NCBI RefSeq assembly: GCF_024679095.1
Contig: NC_066516.1
Coordinates: 22,482,535-22,546,534 of the forward strand
Direction: 5' to 3'
Source of the DNA: Eriocheir sinensis
Taxonomy: Eukaryota > Arthropoda > Malacostraca > Decapoda > Varunidae
Length of the DNA stretch: 64,000 nucleotides
Shown: in pieces, positions 1-10,153 of the stretch
How the letters are laid out: every line of letters starts with the position of its first letter
How positions within the stretch are numbered: position 1 is the stretch's first letter
The notes under the pieces: model-generated
Database searches by the model: none
Told to the model about the DNA's origin: nothing
Seen by the model: only the letters and a program-made list of their open reading frames with translations
Program-made: the position numbers and the translations under genes

Positions 1-320
1 ATCTTCAGTGCTGTTTTCGTATCTTCCGCGTAGCTGGTTCGCCGCTGCCTCATCTTGCTCTCGGGGGGCGGGAAGGAGGGAAGAACATGAGTGGAGGGGA
101 AGGACGGCAATGGGCTGTTGGCGATGAGTGAGAGCGGGTGCGGTGGATGGGTGGGTGGGTTACGGAGGACGAGAAGCAGCTGCGGCGGGGGCGGGGGCGG
201 GGGTGGGGTAAAGGGGGCGCCTCCCCCTTTGTTCCCGCGGGTGAGTTTATGATGACTCGAGCCAAAGCAAACACAAGTTGACCTCACGCGCCTTTGCTTG
301 CTTACTTGCGTGACTGCCTG

Positions 321-323
<3 letters not shown>
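1..323. other. Unique flank, no gene seen
   Basis: Mixed GC-rich sequence with G-runs at 62-80 and 184-210. No convincing coding frame. It passes directly into GA repeats at 324. Confidence 0.5.
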
Positions 324-373
<50 letters not shown>

Positions 374-489
374 GACAAAGAGAGGAAGACAGAAAGAAAG
401 GGAGAGGGAAAAAAAGATAAACGTAGAAAGAAAAAAAGAAAGAAAAAGAGAATGAAAGAATGAAAGATTAAAAAATAAGAAAAAGAAAG

Positions 490-547
<58 letters not shown>

Positions 548-608
548 ACGTAGAAAGAAAAAAAGAAAGAAAAAGAGAATGAAAGAATGAAAGATTAAAA
601 AATAAGAA

Positions 609-653
<45 letters not shown>
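324..653. repeat. Duplicated (GA)n block
   Basis: Three GA runs (324-362, 492-543, 613-653). A segment of about 75 bp that begins GATAAACGTAGAAAG is present twice, at about 416-491 and 543-617, each copy followed by a GA run. The 127-bp spacing points to a local tandem duplication. Confidence 0.9.
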
Positions 654-657
<4 letters not shown>

Positions 658-1135
658 GATGTAAAAGGAGAAACTAGTAGAGGGCATCGCTGAATAGAAG
701 GAAGAGTGAATGAGGGACCGACGATGGAGGAGGAGGATTAAAAGGAGGGGAGAGAGAGAGGGAGGGAGGGAGAGAGGAAGTGAAGGGAGGGAGATTTACG
801 TGGGATCCGTGACTAAAGAGAATGATCGACAGCTGTAAAGAGGATACATAAATCAGGACTCTTTAAAACTGGCTCCGCAAATATAGAGGAGGGATGAATC
901 AAGAGGAAGAGGAGGAAGAGGAGAGGAAATGAAGGAATGACGAAGAACGAAGAGACATGTTTTATGGATGAGGGAGAGCAGGAGAGATTGAGGAATAGCG
1001 GACGCGGTTTAATGATGGCGGAGGTAAAGATGGAGAGATGGAGGAAAGCAGGAAGGGAGGGAGGGAAGGAAGGCAGGAAAGGAGAGGCAAGATGTGAGGT
1101 ATAAATTAGAACGTTTTGAATGACAAGAAGACAGT

Positions 1136-1139
<4 letters not shown>
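654..1139. other. Purine-rich sequence without a gene
   Basis: GGA/GAA-rich stretch with no coding signal. Short GGAGGGA clusters lie near 750-790 and 1050-1085. Confidence 0.5.

Positions 1140-1223
<84 letters not shown>
1140..1223. repeat. (GT)n microsatellite
   Basis: An uninterrupted GT dinucleotide run of about 84 bp. Poly-Cys/Val and poly-Thr/His frames across it are artefacts. Confidence 0.98.
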
Positions 1224-1225
<2 letters not shown>

Positions 1226-1402
1226 TGTTATCTTCAGTTCATCAGTTGAAATTCGGTGGATGTTGATTTTCTGTTTGCGAATAAATAGGATTTTTTGGGA
1301 GGTTGAGTCTTTTCGGAACCAAGAAGCGGCAAATTTACTCATTATAGTTTTGTGGAGTGTAAACAACTCGAGATGAGAGGAACTGAGGCGCTCCACCCCT
1401 TA

Positions 1403-1860
1403 CCTCGCCCTGCCCTGCCCTTCCCTTCCTCCCGCATACCCTTACCCTCCCTAACACACCTGCCCCTCTACCTCGCCCTGCCCTGCCCTTCCCTTCCTCC
1501 CGCATACCCTTACCCTCCCTAACACACCTGCCCCTCTACCTCGCCTGGCCTGCCCTTCCCTTCCTCCCGCATACCCTTACCCTCCCTAACACACCTGCCC
1601 CTCTACCTCGCCCTGCCCTGCCCTTCCCTTCCTCCCGCATACCCTTACCCTCCCTAACACACCTGCCCCTCTACCTCGCCCTGCCCTGCCCTTCCCTTCC
1701 TTCCCCATACCCACACGCTATACCTAACACACTTGCCCTTCTACCTCGCCCTGCCCTGCCCTGCCCTGCCCTTCCTCCCCCATACCCACCCGCTACCTAA
1801 CACACCTGCCCTTCTACCTCGCCCTTCCCTCACCCATTCCCTTACCTTGCCCCTCCTTCC
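1403..1860. repeat. 68-bp minisatellite
   Basis: Units that start CCTCGCCCTGCCCTGCCC begin at 1403, 1471, 1539, 1606, 1674, 1744 and about 1816. The first five are nearly identical at 67-68 bp; the last two are diverged. The unit is C-rich and carries GCATACCCTTACCCTCC and AACACACCTG blocks. Confidence 0.92.
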
Positions 1861-1979
1861 TCATACCCTCACGGTCCTAGACACACCTTTCACTCATCCA
1901 TCCTTCACCCCTTCCCCTCTCCCTCCACCTTCCCTCCCCCTCCCCCCACCCCTCCCCTCGTCGGGTTTGCAGTATTCAT

Positions 1980-3340
1980 AGGCCGCGGATGAAAGAGCAG
2001 CGTCGGGGCAATCAGAATGTAATTAAGTCCTCGTGTTTGAGCATCCTTCCCCGCACCGACTCGCTTCCAGAATCCGCAGCAGTGAAATGATTTGTCTCGT
2101 GAGTCTGAAAGCAGCAGCAATAGTAGGCGTTCTGCATTCCTGTCATTCCTGGTTCCGTCCCGTATCTGACAACGCCCAGGTGGAGGTTCGAGTACACGTA
2201 GGGGTCACCTGCAGCCAGACCAATCAGCGAAGGCCTCGGCAACACAGGTGAACACAACTGTTGCGTGCCAGGTGCATGCATGGGTGATGGAAACAAAACA
2301 CGTAGTTTACTGCGGCATAAAAAGTTTTACTACTCGTAATATGCGGGCTTTCATGTTTCCCGGAGTAAAAATGTTGTGAAAAGTCCAGGCGGCGCCCACC
2401 ACAATGCATTAAAAGTTGAGCACAGTGCGGCGCCCAAAGGAACCCCTGGAGGGCTCAAGAGCGACCTACACTTCCTTGTTCTTGACAGTTTTTAATTATT
2501 ATTGCACTCGTAAATACTGTGCCGCCCTCCGCCGCCTACACACATTTTCTCGGCCCACTCGTTCGCCGCGACGCAGATGCCTGCCACGGAGAGACGCTGT
2601 CGCGGCTGCGTGATGGCCAGCGTTGTTTGTTGTTTCAGCCCCGACGCCATCCATCAGGCGGCAGGCAGCGCCCCGACACTCGCCCCTTAATTGTTTGGCG
2701 CGTCTCATGGCTGTCGGGGACGTCTTGGCTTTTTTCAGATACAGCGTCTCGAGCATCGGCTGTACGCAACCCGAGGCTGTCGCGGACTGAAAGCTTCTCT
2801 GAGTGCCCTTCAGGGGGGGACGGGGGCGCCGAGGACCATTGAGTGGCCCTCTCACCCTCTCAGGCGCCAGACGAGCCACCTGTGTCTTTATTGTTGCCTC
2901 CAAGAATTACATTTAACTCTTGGAGAGAAAAAGTGAACAGATATCGCATTCTGGCCGCCCCTGCACTCTTTCCTCGCCCCCTTCCCTTCCGTCCCGCCAC
3001 TGACTCTCGGTCGCTGAGTTATCGAGGCTCAGCGCCGCCGGTTGTCTCAGAGTTGGCCGCGCGTTTTCTTCAGAAAGACTTTGGAAGCGACAGTCAATAA
3101 TCAGAATGCAATACTGTGGCTGACTGACCGCATAAAGAATGCATTTGCAAGTGTTGAAGTCGTTGAGAAATGCTATTCCTGTCATGGAGTTTTCCATTTT
3201 CCATTTACAAAAAAAATGTTCATGATGCTCGACGCAAATATTTACTCGTAGTTTTCAAGCCACGACGTCCACTAAGACAGTCAAGGTGTAAGCGTCTGTT
3301 TGTATACTCATGAATTATATGTATGCTTGTTTTTGCGGCC
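1980..3340. other. Unique GC-rich island, possible regulatory or UTR DNA
   Basis: About 1.3 kb of mostly non-repetitive, GC-rich DNA, unlike its surroundings. It has good splice-acceptor-like strings (TTGTTTCAG near 2639, TTTTTTCAG near 2740), but no matching donor or conserved frame was found. The longest frame (2499-2903, minus strand) resembles no family I know. Conserved non-coding DNA is possible but unproven. Confidence 0.35.
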
Positions 3341-3344
3341 TTAT

Positions 3345-3712
3345 TTTTAAACTCAGCGCTCAAGTCCACGCATTTGACAAGGCTTTCGTAGGAGTTGTGG
3401 GCATTTCCGTAGCTAGTTTTACAACCATGATATTAATATGACGAAGCTTCTGTACCATGAACGTGAAAAAACACACCCATGACGACCCAATTCATCTCCT
3501 TTATGGGCTTTGGACAAGGACTTTGGACATTTGACAAGGCTTTCGTAGGAGTTGTGGGCATTCCCGTAGGTACTTTTACAACCATGATATTAATTTAACA
3601 AAGCTTCTGTACCATGAACGTGAAAAAAAACACTCTTATGAAAACCCAATTCATCTCCTTAATGGGCTTTGGAAGGAGTTTATGTGAGAGGCAGAAGCGT
3701 CTAAGAATTCCG
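3345..3712 (-). mobile_element. GTATTCTC-family TIR element with internal duplication
   Basis: Reverse-strand copy of a short dispersed element also found at 8374, 18162, 36083 and 36331. Shared blocks include CAAGGCTTTCGTAGGAG, GTGGGCATTYCCGTAG and CTTCTGTACCATGAACGTGAAAAAA. Here the body occurs twice with a 157-bp offset (3371 and 3528). The right end reads GAAGCGTCTAAGAATTCC, a decayed version of the family's terminal repeat. No coding capacity. Confidence 0.75.
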
Positions 3713-3948
3713 ACCTAAAATCCTCATGACCCTGGATCCCGTCACGACCTTTCGCTGCCCTGAGTTCCGTCGCGCGCATCTCGGGCAGGACGCGACTTGG
3801 ATGCAATGTAGCCACTCAGCCCTGTAAACACATTCCCGCGCAGCCCAGAATATATGGCGTGTGATTGCATCCGCCGCAGCCACATGGTCGTCGCATCTGC
3901 AGCCTCCGATCTCTGTCTGGATATTGAAGGCGGCGCTGTCTGTCGTGT

Positions 3949-4040
3949 ATGTGTGGCGGCGGTGGTTGGGGTGATGGTGGCGGCGGTTGGGGTGATGGTG
4001 GCGGCGGCGAGGGTGGTGGCGGCGGTGAGGATGATAGCGA
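3949..4040. repeat. GGTGGCGGC-rich short tandem repeat
   Basis: GGTTGGGGTGATGGTGGCGGC recurs at about 21-bp spacing, then decays. It gives Gly-rich frames of no coding value. Confidence 0.7.
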
Positions 4041-4153
4041 CGGTAGACTGGTGAGCCGTGTTTCTCGCTGCAGTGTTATCTCGAGGGTGACGGCGGTGGT
4101 GGACGGTAAGGACGAGGACGAGGGCAAGGGTGAAGAGGAATAGGGAGAGAACG

Positions 4154-4485
4154 ACGAAGAGGAAAAGAAGAGGACGACGACAACGAAGAGGAAGAGGACG
4201 ACGACAACGAAGAGGAAAAGAAGAGGACTACGACAACGAAGAGGAAAAGAAGAGGACGACGACAACGAAGAGAAAAAGAAGAGGACGACGACAACGAAGA
4301 GGAAAAGAAGAGGACGACGACAACGAAGAGAAAAAGAAGAGGACGACGACGACGAAGAGGAAAAGAAGAGAACGACGACAACGAAGAGGAAAAGAAGAGG
4401 ACGACGACAACGAAGAGGAAAAGAAGAGGACGACGACAACGAAGAGGAAAAGAAGAGGACGACGACAACGAAGAGGAGGAGGAGA
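4154..4485. repeat. 29-bp purine-rich minisatellite
   Basis: GAAGAGGAAAAGAAGAGG blocks alternate with ACGACGACAAC. Units start every 29 bp from 4209 to 4470 (ten starts), with one standard and one shortened unit before them. As 29 is not a multiple of 3, the same sequence is read in a new frame in each unit, which explains the long K/R/E/T-rich frames. Confidence 0.92.
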
Positions 4486-4677
4486 AAAAGGAGGAAGACG
4501 AGGGCAAGGGAGAAGACGATGAGGGAGAGAACGACTACGAAGATGACGAGAGCGGCGAGGGTGATGGTAACGGTGGACTACCTAGCGGGTCGTCCTTCTT
4601 AGTGCAGTGTTTATTTTTTTGCTTTCTCTCCAGGGCTCATGCGGTCACGAGCTTTGTGGGCATCCCTAAATAGACAC

Positions 4678-4838
4678 TCGTTGTTGTTGTCGTTGTTGCT
4701 GTTGTTGTTGTTGTTGTTGTTGTTGTTTTCTTTTAACGTCAGAGGAGGCAGCTCAAGGGCAGAACTAGGACAAGGCTAAGGGAAACACACAACAACAACA
4801 ACAACAACAACAACAACAGCAACAACAACAACAACAGC

Positions 4839-4870
<32 letters not shown>

Positions 4871-4871
4871 C
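4678..4871. repeat. Inverted (TTG)n and (CAA)n tracts
   Basis: A TTG-rich run (about 4680-4727) and a CAA-rich run (about 4788-4871) are complementary and about 60 bp apart, so either strand could form a long imperfect hairpin. Another CAA run lies at 4941-4962. Confidence 0.85.
4736..4760 (+). mobile_element. Short dispersed repeat, partial copy
   Basis: ACGTCAGAGGAGGCAGCTCAAGGGCA matches the first half of the repeat seen in full at 6172, 18587 and 52774. It stops where a CAA-rich segment begins. Confidence 0.65.
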
Positions 4872-4994
4872 GAGATCCTCACAACAAGACGCTGCTCACA
4901 ACTCACGCTATTTTTACAAACACTAAGGGGAACACAGATACAACAACAACAACAACAACAATATCAACACTACCATCAACACTACCAACTTTAC

Positions 4995-5089
4995 AGGAGC
5001 AACGAGTAGCGAGCTTTTTTTTTTATTGTTGTTTCCTTTTTTTGTGTGTGCCCTTGTACCGTCTCCTTTGCTGTAAAAAAGAAAAGAAA
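4995..5089 (-). mobile_element. Short dispersed repeat, reverse copy
   Basis: On the reverse strand this reads TTTACAGCAAAGGAGACGG, an AAGGGCACA block, an A-rich middle, then GCTCGCTACTCGTTGCTCC. It lies in inverted orientation to the partial copy at 4736, with the CAA tracts between them. No coding capacity. It resembles the end of a SINE or LINE, but its class is not established. Confidence 0.75.
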
Positions 5090-5224
5090 AAAAAAGACGC
5101 TAACAACGCACTCTACTCCCAAACACACGAACCAGGGAGAGAGGAAGAAGGCGGAAGAATTATTAATATCTATAACCCCAAACTCCCTTCCAGCAAACCC
5201 TCTTCTCTTCCTTCAGCTTATACT

Positions 5225-5770
5225 CTTCTTGTACCATAAACCCCCGAAGCAAGGCCGTGTGCTTAACCTTCCATTTCCCAGACACGGTCCATCGCCGCTC
5301 CGCCAGTCTTTCCCGCCCCCGTCATGTCCTGTAAACCCCTCGAAAACCCTCCTTCTGCAGCGGATACCTCGTGCCGTAAACCCTAAACCACGGCCTTGTT
5401 CTAAACCTTCCATCTCCCAGACACATCCCAGCGCCACTGACTCTGCCTCTCCCTCTCTCACCCTCTCCCTCTTCTCCCTTTCCTTCACCATTTCCAGCTC
5501 CTTTTCCATCTCCCTTTCCCTTTCTCTCTCTCTCTCTCAATTTTTTTTCCCTCTCCCTCTTTCTCTCCTTTTCCCTCTTCGTCATCTCCTCATGGTCTCT
5601 CTCTCCCTTTCCCTCTCCCACCCTCTCCCTCTTCTCCCTTTCCTTCACCCTTTCCAGCTCCTTTTCCCTCTCCCTTTCCTCTTTCTCTTTCCCCCTCTCT
5701 CTCAATTCTTTTCCCTCTCCCTCTTTCTCTCCTTTTCCCTCTTCGTCATCTCATCGTTTCTCTCTCTCCC
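5225..5770. repeat. Two local duplications in pyrimidine-rich DNA
   Basis: A segment with TAAACC, CGGCCTTGT and CTTCCATYTCCCAGACAC occurs at about 5236 and 5377 (141-bp offset). Downstream, TTTCCTTCACC.TTTCCAGCTCC occurs at 5479 and 5639 (160-bp offset), with matching TCCCTCTTCGTCATCTC blocks. The 261-residue frame across them is low complexity. Confidence 0.75.
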
Positions 5771-6171
5771 TTTCCTTCACTCTCTCCTCCCTTCCCCTCC
5801 CCGTTTCCCTGTTCCTCTCCCTTCCCTCTAATTTCTCCCTCTCCCTCTCTCTCCCTCTCTCCCTCTTCCTTTTTCTACTCTTCCTTTCTACTTTTTTCCC
5901 TCGCCAAGCTTCCAGAAAGGCGCAAAGAGAAGCCTCCGGAGCCCCCGTGGATGTGTCTGCCGCGGCGCTGTGATCGAAGTATTGATGAGGGCGGGAGTGG
6001 GCGAACATCACACGCTAACTGTCCGTAATGAGTCTCGAACCATAACCGAGGAAGGGTGGGGGGGTGGGGGGGGAGGAAATGTGAAGTATGTTATAGTATG
6101 TTCGTTTCGTTAGGGGGCGCTGAGCTTTTCTGTGTATATGAGTTTGTTTGTTTGTTTGTTTGCTTGTGTGC

Positions 6172-6255
6172 ATTTTTTTTACAACAAAGGAGACAGCTCA
6201 AGGGCACAAAAAAAGGAATCAATAATAAAAAAAAAGCCCGCTACTCGCTGCTCCT
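6172..6255 (+). mobile_element. Short dispersed repeat
   Basis: Full-looking copy: a T-run, ACAACAAAGGAGACAGCTC, AAGGGCACAAAAAAAGG, an A-rich block, then GCCCGCTACTCGCTGCTCC. It matches the copies at 18587, 31677 (reverse), 4995 (reverse) and 52774. No coding frame and no clear target duplication. Confidence 0.8.
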
Positions 6256-6494
6256 GTATGTATGTGAGTATGTGAGTGTGTATTTGCGGTGTCTACAATA
6301 GGATTCCCTCCCAGATGTTTATGCAGGTGTTTCATAGCCGCCACCGTCTCCGCTCTTCACTGCATTTCGGGTCACTGTGGAATGGAAAGAGGGTTGGGAG
6401 GGGGACTTTGCACCACACACCTTTACGCACCACACACCCTCAGGCACCACCACACACCTCCAAACCTGCCTAATGGGGGCTTTTGACTCCCCAC

Positions 6495-6688
6495 CACCGT
6501 TGCCAAGTTATCGTTCTCAGCGCATAGTATTTACCGGTTTCTGACGCCTAACTATTGCCAAGAGACATCAGGATCCAACTCTTTTAACGATAACTATAAA
6601 TGAGTTTCGTTATTGGGGCGCAGAGGACAGTTTTTGAGTAGGAAGTCGGGAAATATAATCGGCTGAGTACGACAATCTGGCGACGCTG
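6495..6688. mobile_element. Foldback MITE with long terminal inverted repeats
   Basis: The left end (6495-6536) starts CACCGTTGCCAAGTTATCG. The right end (6647-6688), read on the reverse strand, starts CAGCGTCGCCAGATTGTCG. About 31 of 42 positions match, including a shared TCGT.CTCAGC block. Complementarity continues weakly inward, so much of the 194-bp element could fold on itself. No coding capacity and no clear target-site duplication, so the superfamily is not assigned. I saw no second copy in the window. Confidence 0.7.
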
Positions 6689-6719
6689 CTCTCCTCCTTT
6701 GCACCGAGAATGAACGTAG

Positions 6720-6740
6720 GATAAATAAATAAATAAATAA
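6720..6740. repeat. (AAAT)n microsatellite
   Basis: A short AAAT run of about five units, 30 bp after the foldback element. Confidence 0.9.
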
Positions 6741-7179
6741 CTTAACACTGAAAAGGAAGGTGTGTGAATAAGAAGAAGGGAGGAACGAGAGGAGGAGGAG
6801 GACCTAAGAAGCGATACAAAGCGTTACAGGTCAAAAGAAGAAGAACAAGAACAAGAAGAAGTTAACGCTAAATCTGAATCAACGTCAATGGACCAGTTTT
6901 AATCTCCATGGAAACAAAATACTCCTGACTTTACTCTTGACTACAGGTGCGGTTATTGTTGGTGGCCGGCAGGTGTTACGCGTTGTTTTATATACCACGG
7001 TGATACGATGGAGCCCGTTGTTCGAAGTTACCGATGACGCCGCCACACAATTCCCCTTCAAGAGCACGGGGCGGGATGGAGCGTGATGGTGATGGCATTG
7101 TGGTGTTGTTGGGTTGTGGCTCGGAGCACCGCGACACGACGATACGCCAGGGACAGTAAAACAGTGATGGCGTGGCCCC

Positions 7180-7830
7180 GAGGTGCTCTGAATAGTTGTG
7201 TGTGGGGAGGAAGGCTTAGTGTGTACATCAAAGGGCAAAGGAGAAAGATTAGTGGAGGTTCATGAGGCGCTTTGGACCGGGAAGGAGAGCATAGTAGGAG
7301 GAGAGGTGGCGACGGTAGACGAGATAGCGTGGACAGAAAGGGAACCACAGAGCGTTGCATCCATGGTAAGAGGAGTGATGGCAGCTCACAAGACACTTTA
7401 GACGTTTTTTTTATGGGAAGGGAACCACAAAACGTTCATCCATAGTAGGAGAAAGAGAGGTGGCGGCGGTAGACGAGATAGTTTGGACAGGAAGGGAACC
7501 ACAAAACGTTCATCCATAGAAGGAGAAAGAGAGTTGGCGGTGCTAAGTCACTCTGGACGGTTTTCTGTGGAAAGGAAAACACACAACGTACATCCAGAGT
7601 AGAGAGATTGGTGGCGGTACACGAGACGCTGTAAACGGTTATGTACGGGAAGGGAAACTTAGTATATACAATAGTCGTACACCGGAAAGGAGTGTTGGCG
7701 GGGACCGAACCTCTTTGAGCAGTCCTGTGCGTAAAGGGAAACATACCACGAACGTTTATAGCGCAGGGAAAGTAAGAGAGCGGTGGCGAGGTCTGCTACG
7801 CCGTGAACAGCTCGGGAAGGGAAGAGAGTT
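7180..7830. repeat. Decayed 75-85-bp tandem array
   Basis: GGGAAGGGAACCACAAAACG, CATCCATAG, AGGAGAAAGAGAGGTGGCGGCGGTA and ACGAGATAGTTTGGAC recur in the same order across about 650 bp. The best units lie at 7325-7560. Outer units (for example near 7640, 7730 and 7820) keep only the GGGAAGGGAA core. Frames of 60-117 residues here follow the repeat and are not credible genes. Confidence 0.7.
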
Positions 7831-8155
7831 TTACAGTCCAATACAGGAAGTTTGTGACCTCCCAAACCAAACACAAAATACGACAAAAAATCCTTCTTTG
7901 GCGTTGATATAGAAAGTTGGATATTGTAGGAAACCACACATCAGAAAATCTCTTTATTAGTACCTGCTATTGAGTGGAAATAACGGATCATTGAGGAGAA
8001 TATAGTTTGGTTAGGGCGCTTGCAATGACTCGGTGTTGACTATCGAACTGGCCCATTGCATACATTCACAGTACAGTCATGCCGGCAAGTCTCGCAGCAT
8101 GGTCCTCCTGTACCCTTACCACCCTTCCCCACTCGCCCGCTCCGTCTATACACAA

Positions 8156-8242
8156 CACAAATGAAATCGGACGGAGCCAAGTCAAGTGCCAGTAGCTCAC
8201 CCCGCCTTCCCTCGACTCTTGTCTTGTCCAATTTCATTTGTG
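8156..8242. repeat. 17-bp inverted repeat
   Basis: CACAAATGAAATCGGAC (8156-8172) and its near-perfect reverse complement (8226-8242; 16 of 17 bases) flank a 53-bp spacer. The arms could form a stem, or they may be the ends of a very small element. Confidence 0.7.
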
Positions 8243-8373
8243 ACTCGCGTGCCCCATACGACCGACGCGCACGGCCAGACTTTTCCAGTGAGCGAGTTCA
8301 GATAGATGATGTGGCAGCCTGTTAGCCGCCCCGGGAACGCGAGGGAAGAGAAGCACTAATGAGTCGTGGGTCA

Positions 8374-8587
8374 TATTCTTAAACCTTCCGACGCTCAAGT
8401 ACATACATTTAACAAGGCTTTCGTGGGATTTGCGGGCATTTCCAAGGGTAAGTTTTGTGACCCTGGTGGTAGTCTGACCCTTCCTCTGTACCGTGAACGT
8501 AAAGAAACACCCATGGAGACGCGTTTCACCTCTTATTTTGCCTTTAGAAATGATGGATGGAAGAGAACGGAGCGTCTAACAATACCG
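8374..8587 (-). mobile_element. GTATTCTC-family TIR element
   Basis: Reverse-strand copy of the family seen at 3345, 18162, 36083 and 36331. It begins TATTCTTAAACCTTCCG and ends GAGCGTCTAACAATACC, which read as decayed inverted ends. The middle keeps AACAAGGCTTTCGTGGG, GGGCATTTCCAAGGGTA and TACCGTGAACGTAAAGAAACAC. About 214 bp, no coding capacity. Confidence 0.78.
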
Positions 8588-8677
8588 ATCCCCTAAAAGG
8601 AAGACTCTCGACCCACAATGCACTGTTCGCCTGCCATTTGCCATAGAGAGTCGTACATATACTGACCCTTCCATGCA

Positions 8678-8910
8678 CTCCACACACACACCCACCCACT
8701 CACTCACCTACGCGATACAGCTTATGCCTGCGTGTGTCTGCCTTCCTGCCTCCCTGTTTGCTGGTATATGCCTACCAGCCTACCTCCTCCTTCTAGTACC
8801 TGCTTTCCTGCCTCTTTGCCTACATTTCTGCCTGCTTGCTTACCTCGGTGCCTGCCTGCCTCTCTGCCCTACTCCCATCCCCCCCCCACCCCCCCTCCCT
8901 CCCCCGGTAA
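8678..8910. repeat. CCTGCCT-rich repeat and C-run
   Basis: (CACT/CACC) then CCTGCCTNCCT motifs repeat irregularly, followed by a C-rich run at 8878-8905. The two overlapping Leu/Pro/Cys-rich frames are low complexity. Confidence 0.7.
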
Positions 8911-9093
8911 TATACTGATGCGTTTTATGTGTTTATTTTTCGTGGGTATTTTAGAGGCGCTTCATGGACATTGTCTGGTATTTAGTGACGCGCCCACACC
9001 TTGTTTACGGCATTGAGTGGTAAACAAAGGTATTATGAACTTTTACAGCACGTCATTCTGGTTTATTGCGGCGCTAAAACAACGTAGGGAGGC

Positions 9094-9094
9094 T

Positions 9095-9146
<52 letters not shown>

Positions 9147-9244
9147 CATTCAACAAACAGACTATATTATGAGCCAAAGCATTCATTAGAGTCCCTGGCA
9201 GGTGGTCTTCTGTGCCATTAATGTAGACTGAATCAAAGAACCAG

Positions 9245-9290
<46 letters not shown>
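9094..9290. repeat. Two (GA)n arrays
   Basis: GA runs at 9094-9141 and 9247-9281, about 105 bp apart, with unique sequence between them. The second grades into GGGAGA units. Confidence 0.95.
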
Positions 9291-9715
9291 AGGGATAGAG
9301 GGAGAAGCAATTTTCCGAACTGGTCTGCCACCTTGCCTTTACCGAGAGCCAGAAACAGGAAGAAAAGAGGAGGAGGAGGAGGAGGAGGAGGAAGAAGGAG
9401 AAGAAAGAGGTAAGGGAGTCCTGTTACGATGTTTATCCCTCGATCTTGTCTTCCTCTTGTCTGATTGTCTTTCGGTTTAATTGTTTGTGTCTGTTTGTTT
9501 CTCTAATCACCTTTATTTGTCTTCCATCCGTCTGTCTCCCTATGCAGGTTTTTCTTTTCTTCTTTCTGTGTCTATTTGTTTGTTTTCGTCCTTTGTGTAT
9601 GTTTTTGTCTGTCTGTATCTTTGCGTCTGCTTTAAAGTCTCTGTTTTCCATGTGTCCCGTGTATCTTTTTTTTATATGTATTCCCTATGTCTGTGTTTTA
9701 TGCTTCTCTTTTAGT

Positions 9716-9717
<2 letters not shown>

Positions 9718-9796
<79 letters not shown>

Positions 9797-9967
9797 TGTC
9801 TTTCTATCTGTCTGTCTCTTTATCTCTTTCTGTCTGTCTACCTGTCTGTGTCTCCCTGTCTGTCAATGTCTAATTTTGTATGTGTGCCTTGAACTGTCAC
9901 ACGTTATTGCTGTCTGTTTGTCTGACCGTGAATTCATGTCAAAACAAAGTGGTCATTGATATGCTTG

Positions 9968-10027
<60 letters not shown>
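9718..10027. repeat. Two (GT)n arrays in GTCT-rich DNA
   Basis: GT runs at 9718-9794 and 9970-10027. The flanks from 9450 to 9930 are rich in TGTCTGTC and TTTGTCTG, so the block is broadly simple sequence. Confidence 0.95.
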
Positions 10028-10028
<1 letters not shown>

Positions 10029-10101
10029 AATGTCAACCCCGCCTCTCCATCCGTCATCTTGCTTTTTTTTATTTCTATTTCCTTTGTAACTAACTAACTA
10101 A

Positions 10102-10102
<1 letters not shown>

Positions 10103-10153
<51 letters not shown>

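Noticed and set aside
2637..2760. Exon starts after TTTCAG at about 2639 and 2740
   Set aside because: No donor in a sensible position and no consistent open frame downstream.
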